Shown: positions 23,563 through 35,199 of the stretch, one piece after another
Layout of the letters: every line of letters begins with the position of its first letter
Position numbering within the stretch: the first letter of the stretch is position 1
Assembly: GCA_020631735.1 (NCBI GenBank)
Contig: CM036225.1
Coordinates: 63,401,853 to 63,465,852 of the forward strand
Direction of reading: 5' to 3'
Source: Saccharum officinarum
Taxonomy: Eukaryota > Streptophyta > Magnoliopsida > Poales > Poaceae
Length of the DNA stretch: 64,000 bases
Program-made: the position numbers and the translations under genes
Notes under the pieces: generated by a model
What the model saw: only the letters and a program-made list of their open reading frames with translations
Told to the model about the DNA's origin: nothing
The model's database searches: none

Positions 23563-23942
23563 CTTGATCAAGAGCTAAGCTCTTGCACATATTTTAAGGT
23601 TATGTGAGAGTGTCACGTGGGACCAGCCATGTTAAAAGTTATGTGCTAAAAGTTAACACTATTGGAGAAGTTGGCTTAGAGCTAATAACTGACTCTACCC
23701 ATTGCGGCTGCTCTCATAATCACTACCATCACTCCGACCGCAATGCTTTGCTTTATTTGGCCCCAATATCGTGGTATGGATAATCATTGGACAGCTCGTC
23801 GTTCAGGAGATTCATTCATAATCACTACGCTCTTTTATGCACATCTTTTGTTTTGTGACTATGATGACCTTGAGCTGTTGTTTTTGCATTCTTGTTCATG
23901 GTACTCCCTTTAGTCAAGAAAGCATGACTGTTTTTAAGTATA

Positions 23943-24203
23943 TACTCCCTCCATTCAGGAAAGAATGCAATTCTAGCACAGTGTCATGTTTTAGAATCTT
24001 AAGTTTGACTAATTATAGATAAAAAGTATTAATATTTATGATATCAAATAAATACCGTTAGATTAATTACGAAATGTATTTTCATAATAAATTAATTTGG
24101 AGTCATAAGTGCGAATAGTATTCACTAAAAACTTGATCAAACGTGGACTACTTTTACCGACACGTAACCTGTAGTTGCATTCTTTACTTAGACAGAGAAA
24201 GTA
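23943..24203. mobile_element. Stowaway-like MITE (duplicate of 1386-1647)
   Basis: Same element as in copy 1, with ends TACTCCCTCCATTCAGGAAAG and GACAGAGAAAGTA. Confidence 0.6.
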
Positions 24204-25520
24204 TATGACACTTAGGACAAACTAATTAATTTGAAATCCTTTAATGAAATAAATTTTTTAATGAAAAATTAGTTTTGAACGGCATCATACTTCATTACCT
24301 TGTGTAGTATTCGTTCAAAAAGGAATACAATAGAAGCAACTACGGATACAAACCTAACTCTTCTTTTCTTTTGGCAGGCTTACAACAGGATTTTTGCATA
24401 GAGATATCGGCATCTTACTTTGGACTTTGGAGAACATGCTAGGTGGCACTGGCGGAGCCTGCCTGGGCTCATTGACAAAGGGCAAACGAAAAAAAAATCT
24501 TTGTATTGTAGAGAAATATTATATCTTTTTAGACAAATATTTATGTACAATAAGAATCGTCCGGGCTCTTAAAAGTTTATAGCTCCGCCAGTGCCAGGTG
24601 GCTAAGGGCACGCACAAGACAGGCATGTATAGGCATTAGCTCCAAACTAAGCTAGGCTCCACGTTTGTAAGAAGAAGAAAAAAAATTGTCAAAAGAAGAA
24701 GAAGAATAGAAAGACTACCATTCATCCATACATGCATAATTCCTAATGTCTCGTTGCCTTGCGCTTGCAGAGGAAGGGGGGGCTTGCGTGCAACACTTTT
24801 TCTCTTCTCTCTTCTCTCAAGGTACCATTCTCTCTGTCAAAATACATTCTTGAGCGTTTTCGTTTGTTGTGTGTTAGGTATGGGCACTGTACTGTGACCA
24901 TGTGATGAGACCATCAAACTGAGTGACATGGAATCTTGATGCAGAGGTGAAGGTTGGGGCAGCACGCCAACATGGCACGTTAGGGAAGCCCATGCAGATG
25001 CAACAAAAGGACGAAGACATGACATGGCATAAATAAGGAAAAGGCATGTAGAACAGAATTGTAATTATTCTAGGTGTTTTCCTGTTTGAATGGCACAAAT
25101 TTGTTGATTATTCAAACGAATGATACACAAAGTAGATCAAATTGCACACACAAATATACAAGCAAAGCTATTTCATCGTGGCAGGAAAACTTTAATTAAA
25201 CAAGATCAGGTTACAGTACACCTCCTCAAGTTTACAGCATCGAGTAACAGCTTACAAAAGAGACACGGCTACAGCTGCTCATGTTTAGTAAGTCTTTCAC
25301 ACAAAAGTGGAAAAATAAAGCATGAAAGCATGCATGCATGCACGCTCAGGTTTTACTGGTGGTGGATCTAAAAGGAAAGAAACAAAAACTCAGGTTGCCT
25401 CCATGGCATGCCTTATGCCTTTAAAGTTAAACAAACCATAGGATCTCAAGGAACACCACATAAGCTTCAGATACTCGGGGTACAGATTACAGATACAGAT
25501 GACTTCATGCAGAGAGCATT

Positions 25521-25757
25521 TCAATTCGGAGGACTGTTATGGCCAATGCTGGGGCTATGACCTGGAGTGGTAGACTCGGTCTGAGTAGCAGGCTCCTGCA
25601 GAACACTCCTTCCGGTGCTTGGAGGTTGCACTCTGCTGATAGGTGCCCTCATCATCACTTCCAGCTTCCTAGCATGAGCTGGCGCAGAGAGCTGCAACAA
25701 GAACATAGCACTGAGAAGCAACATGAACACAACAATGATTTTCGACGAAATGGCCAT
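25521..25757 (-). CDS. CEP-type secreted signalling peptide precursor (copy 2)
   Basis: A 78-residue paralogue of the gene at 3213-3449. The signal peptide differs by a few conservative changes (Leu11 to Phe, Ile18 to Met, Val21 to Leu), and Ser38 becomes Ala in the spacer. The predicted mature region TESTTPGHSPSIGHN is identical. Sequence change has therefore fallen outside the hormone segment, which fits two functional genes making the same CEP. The ATG at 25757 is the only in-frame start. The 5' leader has 17 more bases than copy 1, near 25815-25835, between the TATA box and the start. The TATA box lies at 25883-25891. The family call is from motif and architecture. Confidence 0.85.
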   Translation of the reverse strand: MAISSKIIVVFMLLLSAMFLLQLSAPAHARKLEVMMRAPISRVQPPSTGRSVLQEPATQTESTTPGHSPSIGHNSPPN

Positions 25758-25882
25758 GAAGACAAGGAAAAATATGGTGGTTGCTAGTTTGGAGTGGGAT
25801 TAAGCGGCTGAGAACTCGGTAGACAAGTTACTTGCAGCTACTCACAGCTAAGACTGCCTCACCTCTTGAGCCAGCTTCCCCT

Positions 25883-25891
25883 CTTTATATA
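25883..25891 (-). promoter_or_regulatory. TATA box of CEP gene copy 2
   Basis: The minus strand reads TATATAAAG, about 126-134 bp upstream of the start codon. It matches the box of copy 1. Confidence 0.7.
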
Positions 25892-26613
25892 CGCAGGTTG
25901 TAAGTTGTATCACTAATTTAGTTCAAAAGGTGTACTTTAAAAGGAGATGAGTAATGGGAGGACCACAACAATCGCCAGCCAATTGTTTAGCATTTGGATA
26001 CCAGTACCTTTTATTTTTTTACAAATCCTACGCCAGGGGAACACCTTTTCCTAATACGGATTTATTCTAAGAAATATATCTAAGCTTCACCTGCCTGAAT
26101 ACATACTTTATACAGTGATATTTATAATATAAAATAAAAACTTTTCGAATATGCATCTATTATGGGTGAACCAAGTGACAGCCTGACAGGTAAGCTTTCA
26201 TGTAAGTTCATTTATAGTTTTTTTCCGCTGACATTAATCAATCAACCAAACTAGCAGTTCTAAAAAAGTTACCAAGGAAAGGATTACCGAGGACTGAGGA
26301 CACAGTTTTGGATAATCTGTGTACATGATAATCAATTATTCTACTGAAACATCTGCTCACCACACTAGATGAACCACTTGTACTAAAATTAGAAGTAACA
26401 CCCCATGGTCCACATTTTGTCTGCACCAACTTGCAAGAGCTAATATATAATGGAAGTCTCATTTAAGTATGCAAGTTGCAAAATGAAGCATACACCTATG
26501 CAAGTTGCAAACTAGAAATACAAAGTGTAACACTTTCATGCTGATAAAACTGTACTAAAACTAGCAAATACTACCATCCACATTTTGGCAGCACAAAGTT
26601 AATAAGGATAAGT

Positions 26614-28260
26614 ACTAAATATGTATCATCGAAGCCAAATTAAGAATGCAAGTTGGAAACTTTAAGTATCAATATCTTCCATGTTCCGACTAAATTCAGA
26701 CCATGACCTATCAGAACTTATCAGGACAATGGGTGGGGGAAGCAAAAGCAAGTTGGGGCTTCTAGTTTTGTTGCTCCTCACTGCATATGGAAAAGTGTAC
26801 GCAGTAGCTAATGTTCAAAGCTAAAAACAACTATATGCAAGGCATTGCGCCACCAGAAACTGTCCCACCGCTGTGGGAGGATATTTTTCTAGGATGCCTG
26901 GAACTTTGATTTTGATTTGGAAAGGCACTTCAAAGTCTTTTTTTTGTTTTGGAACATTATTGCCTCCCATTGGTTGGCTGGAACTCATCAATATAATTTA
27001 TTTGAGGTTCCATCATCCTTTGTGGCACAAGCACAATAGAACATATCTGCATTTATTCATGTCCTTCATTCAATGACCCCAAGAAAAAAAGTGCTGTAAA
27101 CTTGACCAAAGGTCATAAAGCATGAAGTTCCATCATTCTGCCACAACATTCTTGTTCCTCAGTGATTTTCCTTTTTGAGGGAAAGGCAAATGCTAAATAC
27201 CAAGTCATGTTAGACAAAGGTGCCATGCGGTATTCAAGAATGCATTGATGCATCCAACTAGAAAATATCAAAATATTGAATTGTGAGAGAAATTGTAAGT
27301 AAGTACTTAAGATCAGAAACATACCTCAAGCAAGCATTTGATACCCACATACACAAGATATGTGTGGACGCTTGGTTTAATTTGAAAGAAGTCGTAGAAC
27401 TGGAGCACCAATTGTAGTAGTAGTAGTTCCTCATCAAACTGTTAAAAATGATATAACATAGTACACAGTCTAGGTTCCTTGATCTTATTTATTGTAAGAA
27501 TATCAGCGCAGAAATGCTTCATAATGTTGTCTTGAATAAATAAAGTCACAAATTTATCACTTAATACATGACAATGGTTATATATGCACTAAGATTATGT
27601 GTTTCAGTTCATTCACAAGCTAGCTGCAGCACAAGAATAAACCTCATGTGATACCATCAGACAAGGAACCTCCATTCATCAAATATAGCGTGGATCACCG
27701 TCATATTGACAAGGTTTAACTGGGGCACGTGCTTAAATAACAATAACAGCCTACCAAAGATGGATAATGTACGAGCATTTCCATATCACCAAATATGTGG
27801 ATGAGAAAAAGGGAAATATATGGCTGCTCACTTCAAATCTGTTCATAAAACAGAGAAGACATCAATATGTGCACTTCTTTCTATCAAAAACCAATTAACC
27901 AGTCAGTTCTTCCTTTATGAAGTAGTGAAGGTCTCTTCAAAAGCACCCATACTAAAAACAAAACTGAAATAAGTTTGCTCAAGAGAATATCAGTTATTGA
28001 TTGCATTACATCGAGCTACACATACAGGATGATACTCAATGTAGTGTGGTTGTGTCTAAAGGACTAGGTGTATTTCATAGTACAAAGCATGAGCTAGGGC
28101 TAGAAAAACACTGTCCTGAAACTCCCTAGCCATACATGAGTACATGGGAAATCTGTATCTCCCCACTTCCTAATTATTTACTACACGAACACAACCTTGC
28201 ACAGAAACAGAACAGTCCTATCACTTATATACAAACACTCTTATTTCAGGCATGGCTGCC
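26614..28260. other. Gene-free stretch downstream of the UPF0114 gene
   Basis: AT-rich, with no domain-bearing open frame. The part next to 28261 is probably the 3' untranslated region of the minus-strand UPF0114 gene. No clear transposon ends were found. Confidence 0.45.
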
Positions 28261-29384
28261 TCATTTGGTGGTATGGAGCTTGGAAAGTAGGTAGAGGCAA
28301 ACTGAAGATAGGAAAATCGTTCCAGCAAAGCATAAGAGGTCAGCACAGGATGTAATGGTCACCCTCTTGCTCTTCTCGAAGATGCCAACCAGTAGAACCA
28401 GGACAATGACATGACCTAGCTTTGTCTTAAGATCATTTAGCGACTTGATTTCAACCCACTTGGGCCGGTCCTACAGACAGAAACAGAGATGTCAAGAAAC
28501 TGCGATTGACTGCAATTCTTTGCTGCCTCAGGAGTATCACTGATAGGGATGTGCATGTGAACCAACCGGAAGGCTGAACAGGCCGAAGAGGTTGGACCCG
28601 TAAGAGGAGTCTATGGTACTGATGAAGAGCTCGTACAAGCCTATCCCCAAGACAAACGTGACCGTTCCAATGAGAAACATTTCTGGATGTGAAACAGGCA
28701 TTGCACAACAGAAAGCCATTAGGCCCATTGTTAGAACAGATTTGAGCATGCGGCGATGATATCGTAGTAGAATTGTACATTGTGGCATTAAGTTAAGGGT
28801 TACAGTGGTTAGCCACATAACAGTGCTTATTTGAGGTATGGAACAAGCATCAGGTGAGTGGATTTGGTTACCAATGGCTTCCAGCAGCATGAGGATGAGC
28901 TTCCCTCCGCCGTGCAGGTAGTAGTCGACGAAGGCATTCATCACATGAACGCTTCCCTGTGGAATCCGAAGCTTCAGTTCGCAAATTAAGGGGAGATAAA
29001 GCCTGTATGCTCGAATCAATCAATGAAGCGAGAGAACACCTTGAGGAAACAAGGGACGGAGCCGAGGAGCAAGCCACCGATGCCGAGGAAGGTCATGAAG
29101 CGGCAGGCGAAGATGACCTTCTCGATCCGCGCCTCCAGCTCCGACCCGTACCCCGTGCCGGGCTGCTCCACCGGGCGGAGCAGCGCCCCGCGGCGGCGGT
29201 GCTCCGAGTGCACCGCTCCCGCCGCCGCCGACGACGATGACGCCGAGTGGGAGCACTTGGGCGACACCCGTGCTGCCCTCCCGCCCCCGTGCGGCCTCGG
29301 CCTCGGTCTCCACGCCCAGCCGGCGCACCCCACCGCCGCCGCAGCTGCCGGGCTGCAACCGTAATCTAGAGGCCCGGGCTTCAT
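28261..29384 (-). CDS. UPF0114 family membrane protein, probably plastid-targeted (4 exons)
   Basis: Spliced model on the minus strand: exons 29384-29040, 28956-28872, 28682-28567 and 28470-28261, all with GT-AG introns and consistent phases. They give 251 residues. The N-terminus (1 to about 80) is rich in Ala, Arg and Ser, as in a chloroplast transit peptide. A hydrophobic segment follows at about 91-113 (VIFACRFMTFLGIGGLLLGS). The conserved LLEAI-E-MFLIGTV junction spans exons 2 and 3, with a second segment at about 146-165 (LIGTVTFVLGIGLYELFIS). The C-terminal block starts DRPKWVEIKSLNDLKTKLGH and contains VGIFEKSKRVTITS and a last hydrophobic segment. This order matches plant UPF0114 (YqhA-like) proteins, whose function is unknown. 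The start is the first ATG of the frame; the transit-peptide prediction is an inference from composition. No disabling change is seen, so the gene looks intact. Confidence 0.9.
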
Positions 29385-30468
29385 TGCCGTGTCTGGAACG
29401 GACTCGAACCGCCTTCTCCCAACTCCGCGCGCGGCCGGGGCGGTTAAGTAGACGGCTCACGGCGCCCCGCGCCGGAGAGCGCGACAAGTGGGGCGCCACG
29501 TTCGGTGCACCGCGCGGGCGGGCGCGGACACTCCCGTCGTCGTTCTCATTCGTCGCGTTGCGGGGCGGGGCTGGCAGCGAGTCCACGTCGGCGGAGGCGG
29601 GGATCCCCGCTCATCTCATCAGCCCCCCGCCAGTGGTGAGTGGTGGATGACAACAGAGATAATTCCATCCTCGGATGGCGCCATGGGGGTCGATGCATGA
29701 TTGAGGGTGATCTGGGCTCCCGCCGGCCAGCCATTCCTCCCGCGAACTCCGCTGCCACACACCCGCACCGGAACACGACGGTCGACGGCTCGTCCGCTCG
29801 TGCCGTGTCTCGTGTGCGAGTGTGACTGCCCATTTGGTTGGTTGACCGTTGACTCGCCCGAGTAGCTGGGTTATCATTATTGGGCTTTATGTATCGGCCC
29901 ATGTCACCCGATATGTTGTCCATAGAAGCCCGGCCCAACGGCAACTACGTGAAGCCCAAGCTAAATTTCCCCTCGTCATCATAAGGAAAAAAAAAAGTAA
30001 AAACAGAGAAAGAGAAGAGAGTGGATGAGATTACATAATCCTCTCAGAATTTGATTACAAATTACAGAAAATCAGTAATGCTCACGAAATTTGGTATATA
30101 CATTTCTCATCACAATTCACAAGTCGGTGGCACCAAAGTGAACTAATTCGATAATTAATAATAATATAGGACGAAAACTGAAGCATACGTATACATAATA
30201 ATGATAAGATTATAGGAAGATTATACGAAGTGTGTGTTCCTGCACAATACTATCAATCTATGTACTGTACCATACCAGCATTATTTTTGTTTTGGTCTGT
30301 ACAAGAATGGTGCCTTGACATAAGCATCTGTCAAATTGTGTTGGTTGCGGCACAATGGCAGAACAAATCCGGAGCTGCAGAGGAGACTGCAGGCAGAGGC
30401 AGAGCAGGTGAACAATGGCTGGAGCCTGCCTGCCTGCCTGCCTGCCTGCCTGGAGCGGAGAGGGGACG
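29385..30468. other. Intergenic region between UPF0114 and NHL genes
   Basis: The left half (to about 29840) is GC-rich, as expected for the promoter and leader of the minus-strand UPF0114 gene. It gives open frames in several frames that lack domains. The right half is AT-rich and probably includes the NHL 3' untranslated region. A four-fold TGCC run lies near 30428-30450. Confidence 0.5.
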
Positions 30469-31185
30469 CTACGGCGACTTGGAGCGGCAATCGATGGGCA
30501 GGGCGGTGCCGTTGCCGGGGTAGTTGAAGAGGAAGCGGCAGGAGATGCGGGTCCAGAACTGGAGCGAGGCGAAGATGCCGACTTTCCAGGTGGTGCGCGC
30601 CTTGCCGAAGAGGTCGAGCGGCACGACGCCCGCGCGGAGCGCGCCGGCCATGGCCTCCATCCCTTGGGGGCTGAGCTGCCGCCCCGCCGACACCACCTGG
30701 TACCGGAGCGGGAAGGAGCTGCGGCGCGGCACGGCGAAGGTGCCGGCCCGCAGCAGCGCCACCTCGGCGCCGCGGAAGCCGACGGCGAGGTTGACGCGGG
30801 AGAAGGTGGCGTCGGTCTTGGAGTTGGAGTTCTCCGCCAGCACCGTGAGCGCCAGCTGCAGGTCCCGGATGGTGCCCGACTGGTCGTACACCAGCGTCTC
30901 CAGCCGCGCGTCGGAGACCAGCAGGTACGGCGTCTTGGGCTTGTACAGCAGGTACACGGCGAACACGGTGGCGCCCGTCACGATCACGCCGATGGCCAGC
31001 ACCGTGCACAGGATCACCAGCGCCCACACCAGCCCGGAGCTCCGGTGCCGCTCCTCCTGCCGGATCTGCTGCACGCCGTGCCGCGTCTTGTAGTGCTGCG
31101 CCGGCGCCTCGACGCCGCCGGCCGTCGGAGCGGCGGCGGCAGAGGCATAATAGGGACCGCGGGCTGGCTCTGTGCTGCTGGCCAT
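30469..31185 (-). CDS. NDR1/HIN1-like (NHL) LEA-2 domain membrane protein
   Basis: Intronless, 238 residues. A cytosolic N-terminus rich in Ala, Pro and Tyr (1-50) is followed by one transmembrane helix (about 52-81, LVWALVILCTVLAIGVIVTG onward). A LEA-2 type beta-sandwich domain spans about 95-200, with the typical TIRDLQLALTVLAENSNSK strand-loop and an RAGTFAVPRRSSFPLRYQVV stretch. The C-terminus has Cys216 and Cys233, a pattern common in NHL proteins, and an NGT glycosylation sequon at 225-227. NHL proteins are plasma-membrane-associated and many respond to pathogens or stress; the role of this one is not shown. The ATG at 31185 is the first in frame and gives the normal family length. A long open frame on the opposite strand is a GC-content shadow. 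The sequence upstream belongs to the repeated block B family. Confidence 0.93.
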   Translation of the reverse strand: MASSTEPARGPYYASAAAAPTAGGVEAPAQHYKTRHGVQQIRQEERHRSSGLVWALVILCTVLAIGVIVTGATVFAVYLLYKPKTPYLLVSDARLETLVYDQSGTIRDLQLALTVLAENSNSKTDATFSRVNLAVGFRGAEVALLRAGTFAVPRRSSFPLRYQVVSAGRQLSPQGMEAMAGALRAGVVPLDLFGKARTTWKVGIFASLQFWTRISCRFLFNYPGNGTALPIDCRSKSP

Positions 31186-31431
31186 TGCTGCTCACTCCGG
31201 CGCTGCTGGGCCGGGATGGAAGGGATTAATACTGGAGGAGTGGCATGGGGGCAAACCGGCAAAGCAGAGGGAAGTATGGTTAAGGTTCGGGGAGGGAAGG
31301 GTTTGGTATCTCCGCTTCATTCCTTGCTCTCTTCCCCAGCTTCCTTTTCCGGAGCAAATCTGCAAGCTCAAGGTGCCTCCTTGCTCGCCTCGCTTGCTTG
31401 CTTTAGAGCTTCAGTTAGTATTAAATCATCA

Positions 31432-31640
31432 GAGACACATCAGATCTGAGCCCCTGGCTTTCTGTGTGTCCGGGTTGAAGGACGACGACACATCGCCAGT
31501 GATCACCCGTGGCCAGCAATGGCCTTTCTCAGTTTCTCGCATCTGGGCCCAGCAGCTGGTCACTGACAGTCTGACACTAGCAGTTAACCCCCATGAAGTG
31601 ATGATTACGTACACACCTCCACCTTCGTGAATACTCCCTC
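31432..31640 (+). repeat. Block B fragment in the NHL upstream region
   Basis: Contains GAGACACATCAGATCTG, CCAGCAGCTGGTCACTGA, AGTTAACCCC and GAAGTGATGATTACGTACAC. All recur in order at about 40920-41150 and 58640-59190. It starts about 250 bp upstream of the NHL start codon. Confidence 0.8.
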
Positions 31641-31659
31641 CATTTCACGAAAACTTTAG

Positions 31660-31965
31660 TGACGAATCTGGCGGTGCATGTATAGAGTATTAAATGTAGA
31701 TGAAAAAAAACTAATTATACAGTTTGGTTGGAAATCACGAGACGAACGTTTTGAGCCTAATTAGTCCGTAATTTGATACTAAGTGCTACAGTAACAAATG
31801 TGCTAATGATGGATTAATTAGGCTTAATAAATTCGTTTCGTGGTTTCCAGGCAAGCTATGTAATTATTTTTTTTATTAGTATCCGAAAACTCCTTTCGAC
31901 ATCGCATGAAACATCCGATGTGACATTTTCACCAAAAACTTTTCACATCTAAACCAGACCCAAAT
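31660..31965. mobile_element. Tourist-like MITE
   Basis: The interior carries AACTAATTATACAGTTTGGTT, CCTAATTAGTCC, GCTACAGTAAC and GATGTGACATTTTCACC, the shared motifs of the family also seen near 1879, 43470, 43812 and 58735. The right end reads CATCTAAACCAGACCC. Exact borders are not certain. Confidence 0.6.
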
Positions 31966-32081
31966 TTGTGTTTGCTGATACAATAATTAATACTCCGCAC
32001 TCAGCCATTTTCGCTTTTATGGATAACTATAGAGACGTAGCGTGTGCATAGCAAATTATCTAGAATGGAGGAAGTAATATG

Positions 32082-32790
32082 GGAAAAAGTCTAATTGACC
32101 CCCCAACTATTGGGGTGGTCTAGTTTACCCTCTCAACTATGAAACGGTCTAATTTACCTCCTGAACTTTGCAATACCGGCCAAATCACCCCCTCGAGCGG
32201 TTTTGGACGGTGGTTTGCTATAGTAACAACGGTTTGCTACAGTAACAGTAGTTTTATCCTTTTCTTTTTTATTTATTTCGTCTGAATCTTTGAAAAATTA
32301 TAGTAAATCAAAAAAATCACAAAATAAAAAATTCAATTTTGTTGGACTCCACATGAGTAGATCTACACAGTGAACATATAATATAGTATGCTTTAGTACA
32401 AAGTTTTTCTGTAAATTTTGATCTATTTTTTCTATAATTAATTTGAATAATTCATACAACAAAAACTTTGTACTAAAGCATACTATATTATATATTTAAT
32501 GTGTAGATATACTCATGTGGAGTCCAACAAAATTGGATTTTCCATTTTATGATTTTTTTTGTGATCTACTATGATTTTTCAAAGATTCAGACGAAATAAA
32601 TAAAAAGAAAAGGACAAAACCACTGTTACTGTAGCAAAACCGTTGTTGCTGTAGCAAACCACCGTCCAAAACCGCTCGAGGGGGTGATTTGGCCGGTTTT
32701 GCAAAGTTCATAGGGGTAAATTAGACCGTTTAATAGTTGAGGGGGTAAACTAGACCACCCCAATAGTTGGGGGTCAATTAGACTTTTTCC
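32082..32790. mobile_element. Foldback Mutator-like element with about 330-bp inverted arms (10-bp TSD)
   Basis: The left end GGAAAAAGTCTAATTGACC is matched by the right end GGTCAATTAGACTTTTTCC. The inverted match continues inwards for about 330 bp per arm to TATGCTTTAGTACAAAGTTT / AAACTTTGTACTAAAGCATA around a short AT-rich loop (about 32410-32465). The flanks carry the direct repeat AAGTAATATG (32072-32081 and 32791-32800). A target duplication of 9-10 bp with long terminal inverted repeats fits Mutator-like elements. There is no coding capacity. A transcript would fold into one long hairpin. Confidence 0.88.
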
Positions 32791-32997
32791 AAGTAATATG
32801 TATCCAAGAGGGGATACAATACAATAAAGAACCATTCAATTTGAAAAAAAAAAAAGAAAAGGAAAGTGCATAGATAGATTTTATGCATGTTACGTTCTAC
32901 AGTAATTAACAAAGTGATTAAAAATTCAGAGTTATTTGATCAAGATATTTGTATACCTGAAACAAAGAGAACCTGTAGTTCAGGTGGAACAAATAGC

Positions 32998-33105
32998 CTG
33001 TTCGCTTCGGCTGATCTAGCTAGCTGAAAGTACGGCGGGCTGGGTTTTTGTTCGAGAAAAACACTGCTGGCTGATGATTTAGTTGATAATCTCAAACGAA
33101 CAGGT
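32998..33105. mobile_element. Short MITE of the GGCCTGTTCGGCT family
   Basis: The ends CCTGTTCGCTTCGGCTGA and CTCAAACGAACAGG surround GAGAAAAACACTGCTGGCTGA. About 108 bp. Confidence 0.6.
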
Positions 33106-33183
33106 ATGAGGGGGCACTAAAAGTTTCTACAAATTAAAAGAACAAATCATGCAATTAACATGACGATTAGTGAGCTTCAACTA

Positions 33184-33299
33184 AGGCCCCGTTTATCTGG
33201 CTTATAATCCGTCTTTTTCGGCTTGTTTTTTCAGCCGGAACAGTATTTTTCTCTCACAAAAAATCAGTCGACTTATAATTCCAGCCAAACGGCCCCTAA
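33184..33299. mobile_element. Short MITE of the GGCCTGTTCGGCT family
   Basis: The left end GGCCCCGTTTATCTGGCTTA and the right end TAATTCCAGCCAAACGGCCCC are inverted. Inside is CAGTATTTTTCTCTCAC, shared with the family member at 54945-55068. Confidence 0.75.
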
Positions 33300-33792
33300 G
33301 ATCAAACAAATATGAGCCCAACAAACGAACGAACGAACACGTGGCAGCTAACTGTGCGTTGTTTTTTTTTGAACATACTGTGCGTTGTTTTGAGTGTATG
33401 AAGGGAGACAATGGGTCTACAACGCACTGTATATATTACTAAAAATAGTAGATTCTAAGTCCAATCGGAGAGCTTTAGGTAAAATTGTAGCTACAAAATC
33501 ATAGGAACGTAGACTCTATTGACTATAATGCTAGAATAAAAAAACGCCTTAGTTATTAAGATCATAAAGATGTAAAATCGTGTGGTAAAATAGCATATTT
33601 AACAACTACTTCCTCTAACCCCTATTTAACTATGGGAAACGTTATGGCCAAACATTCTTGCGTTTGATTATATATGTTTGTAGAAAATATTAGCAAAGTT
33701 TGTATCTCAAATAAGTTTATCATAAAAATAGATTCAATGATTTATCAAAATTGAGGACATTTTATTTTTTGGAAAGTGAGAATGACAATTAA

Positions 33793-33927
33793 GGCCTTGT
33801 TTGGGCTCCTCCAAATTAGTCGAAGCCGTTTTGGAGGAACCTTAATTTGTGGTTCCTCCAAATGACTCAAAATGGTTTCAAACAGCTCCTCCTATTAAAC
33901 CGTTCGGGAGCCCTACCAAACGGGGCA
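33793..33927. mobile_element. MITE with GGCCTTGTTTGGG ends
   Basis: The left end GGCCTTGTTTGGGCTCC and the right end GGAGCCCTACCAAACGGGGC form an inverted repeat. The interior repeats TTTGGAGGAACC and TTCCTCCAAATGA in inverted form. It lies just left of block A copy 1. Confidence 0.65.
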
Positions 33928-35160
33928 TAAAAAGGGATGGAGTCACGGAGGAAGTATTATATCTACAATTCAACCACCTAGGCTTGCTAGTAATAACTAT
34001 GCTTCGTAGTGTGGTAGAGATTAGAGAAGGTCGGGATAGGTCGTCAGACCAGTCTCAATGGGAGTTTCATGGCATTAAATAGGCTGACATGACATGAATG
34101 TCATGGATGAAATGAGTTTCATGACGGTGAAACTTATCTATATTATTTTTTCAACACATGGAGACTTAGAAACCGAGACATGAACCCCCACTGTAGCTTT
34201 AAAAATAGACAACTAACTAGAAAATAGGGCCATAAGATTTTTTTTCTCAAGAGATGTGAAGAGCGATAGACGAACGATATAAATGGGTTTTCTATGGGCC
34301 AAGAGTTCTAGCTAGAAATCTTCTAGTAGCTTTAACAATCACTACCGCTTCCAAAGTTGCAAAACCTTCGGGTCCTGCTGCGTTTACAATGCTTTTGCTC
34401 ACAAGTCACACACAGCTTTTTCTTGTTGGGGGCAGCCCAGGCCAGAAATGATGCGAGAGCCCGTGGACCATGGGCCGTGGGCCGTGGAAAGTTGGTTGCA
34501 CACGCATGCGCCGAGGTCCGAGGAAAAGGGTAGGCGGAGAATCGCCAGGTGGTGTGGTGTGGTGTGTGGTCAGGGTCAAAAACCAAACCGGTCAGACTCT
34601 CGTCGTGCACCTACCACTACGTGACACACCAGCCATTGATGAGCTGCGCACCAGTGCAATGCGGACTGGACTGCAAGCGGCGCGTCCGCGAGCGATCGAG
34701 CCGCCGTGGCCTCCGATCCGGCGGTACAGTCAGTCCCGGCCGCCGCGACGCACCGTGGCCCGGGTGGGCTAGCTCTCGTGCATGCGCCATCGCCGTTTGG
34801 CGTGCCGGGGCCCGCAGTCCAATCTAGCCACCTTGTTGTCGGAGTTGGATTGCTTGTGACGAGTCGAGGTCATCCAGGTCTCAGTCCAGCCGCCGTTGCC
34901 CGTTGGATTGACCACGACGACGAGCTATCTTTGCATTGCAATTGCATTGCATTGCATTGCATTGGTGCCTGACCCACCCACCCGGCCCCGGCCGCAACGT
35001 GCGGTGCCCGCACAACTGAGTGCCGGCAACATTGAAAGGACGGCGGCGGCCAATTGTTGCCAGCTGTCCGGCACCTGCACTCGCTTCAATTCGCCGGTGA
35101 CCGGCCGGCCGGTCAGGTCAACCTGCCTGCCTGCCCAGGAACATTGAAACTTGAAAGGTG
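33925..35160 (+). repeat. Block A, copy 1
   Basis: From CATAAAAAGGGATGGAGTCAC to AACATTGAAACTTGAAAGG this matches 57382-58440. Its later part, from GGTCAGACTC onward, also matches 42785-43466. It is non-coding, with CG-rich stretches that yield spurious frames. Block A is joined directly to block B in the 57-59 kb copy; here a copia relic separates the two. Confidence 0.85.
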
Positions 35161-35199
35161 ATGCTGTTCAATGTCTTTTAGTATGATTCTGGACTTTCT

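Larger units (their letters stand above)
22563..26613 (+). repeat. Segmental duplication, copy 2
   Basis: Direct copy of 1-4285 (see there). The end is set where the two sequences part, just after CACATTTTGGCAGCA near 26595. Both copies include the CACTA-like element, a Stowaway-like MITE, CT-rich sequence and the CEP gene with its promoter. Confidence 0.93.

Noticed and set aside
29020..29586. A 188-codon minus-strand frame over exon 1 of the UPF0114 gene
   Set aside because: It is the alternative frame of the real exon. Only the frame starting at 29384 continues through consistent splice sites into the family motifs.
30415..31449. A 344-codon plus-strand frame over the NHL gene
   Set aside because: It is antisense to a well-supported NHL gene in GC-rich sequence, has low-complexity composition and no domain.
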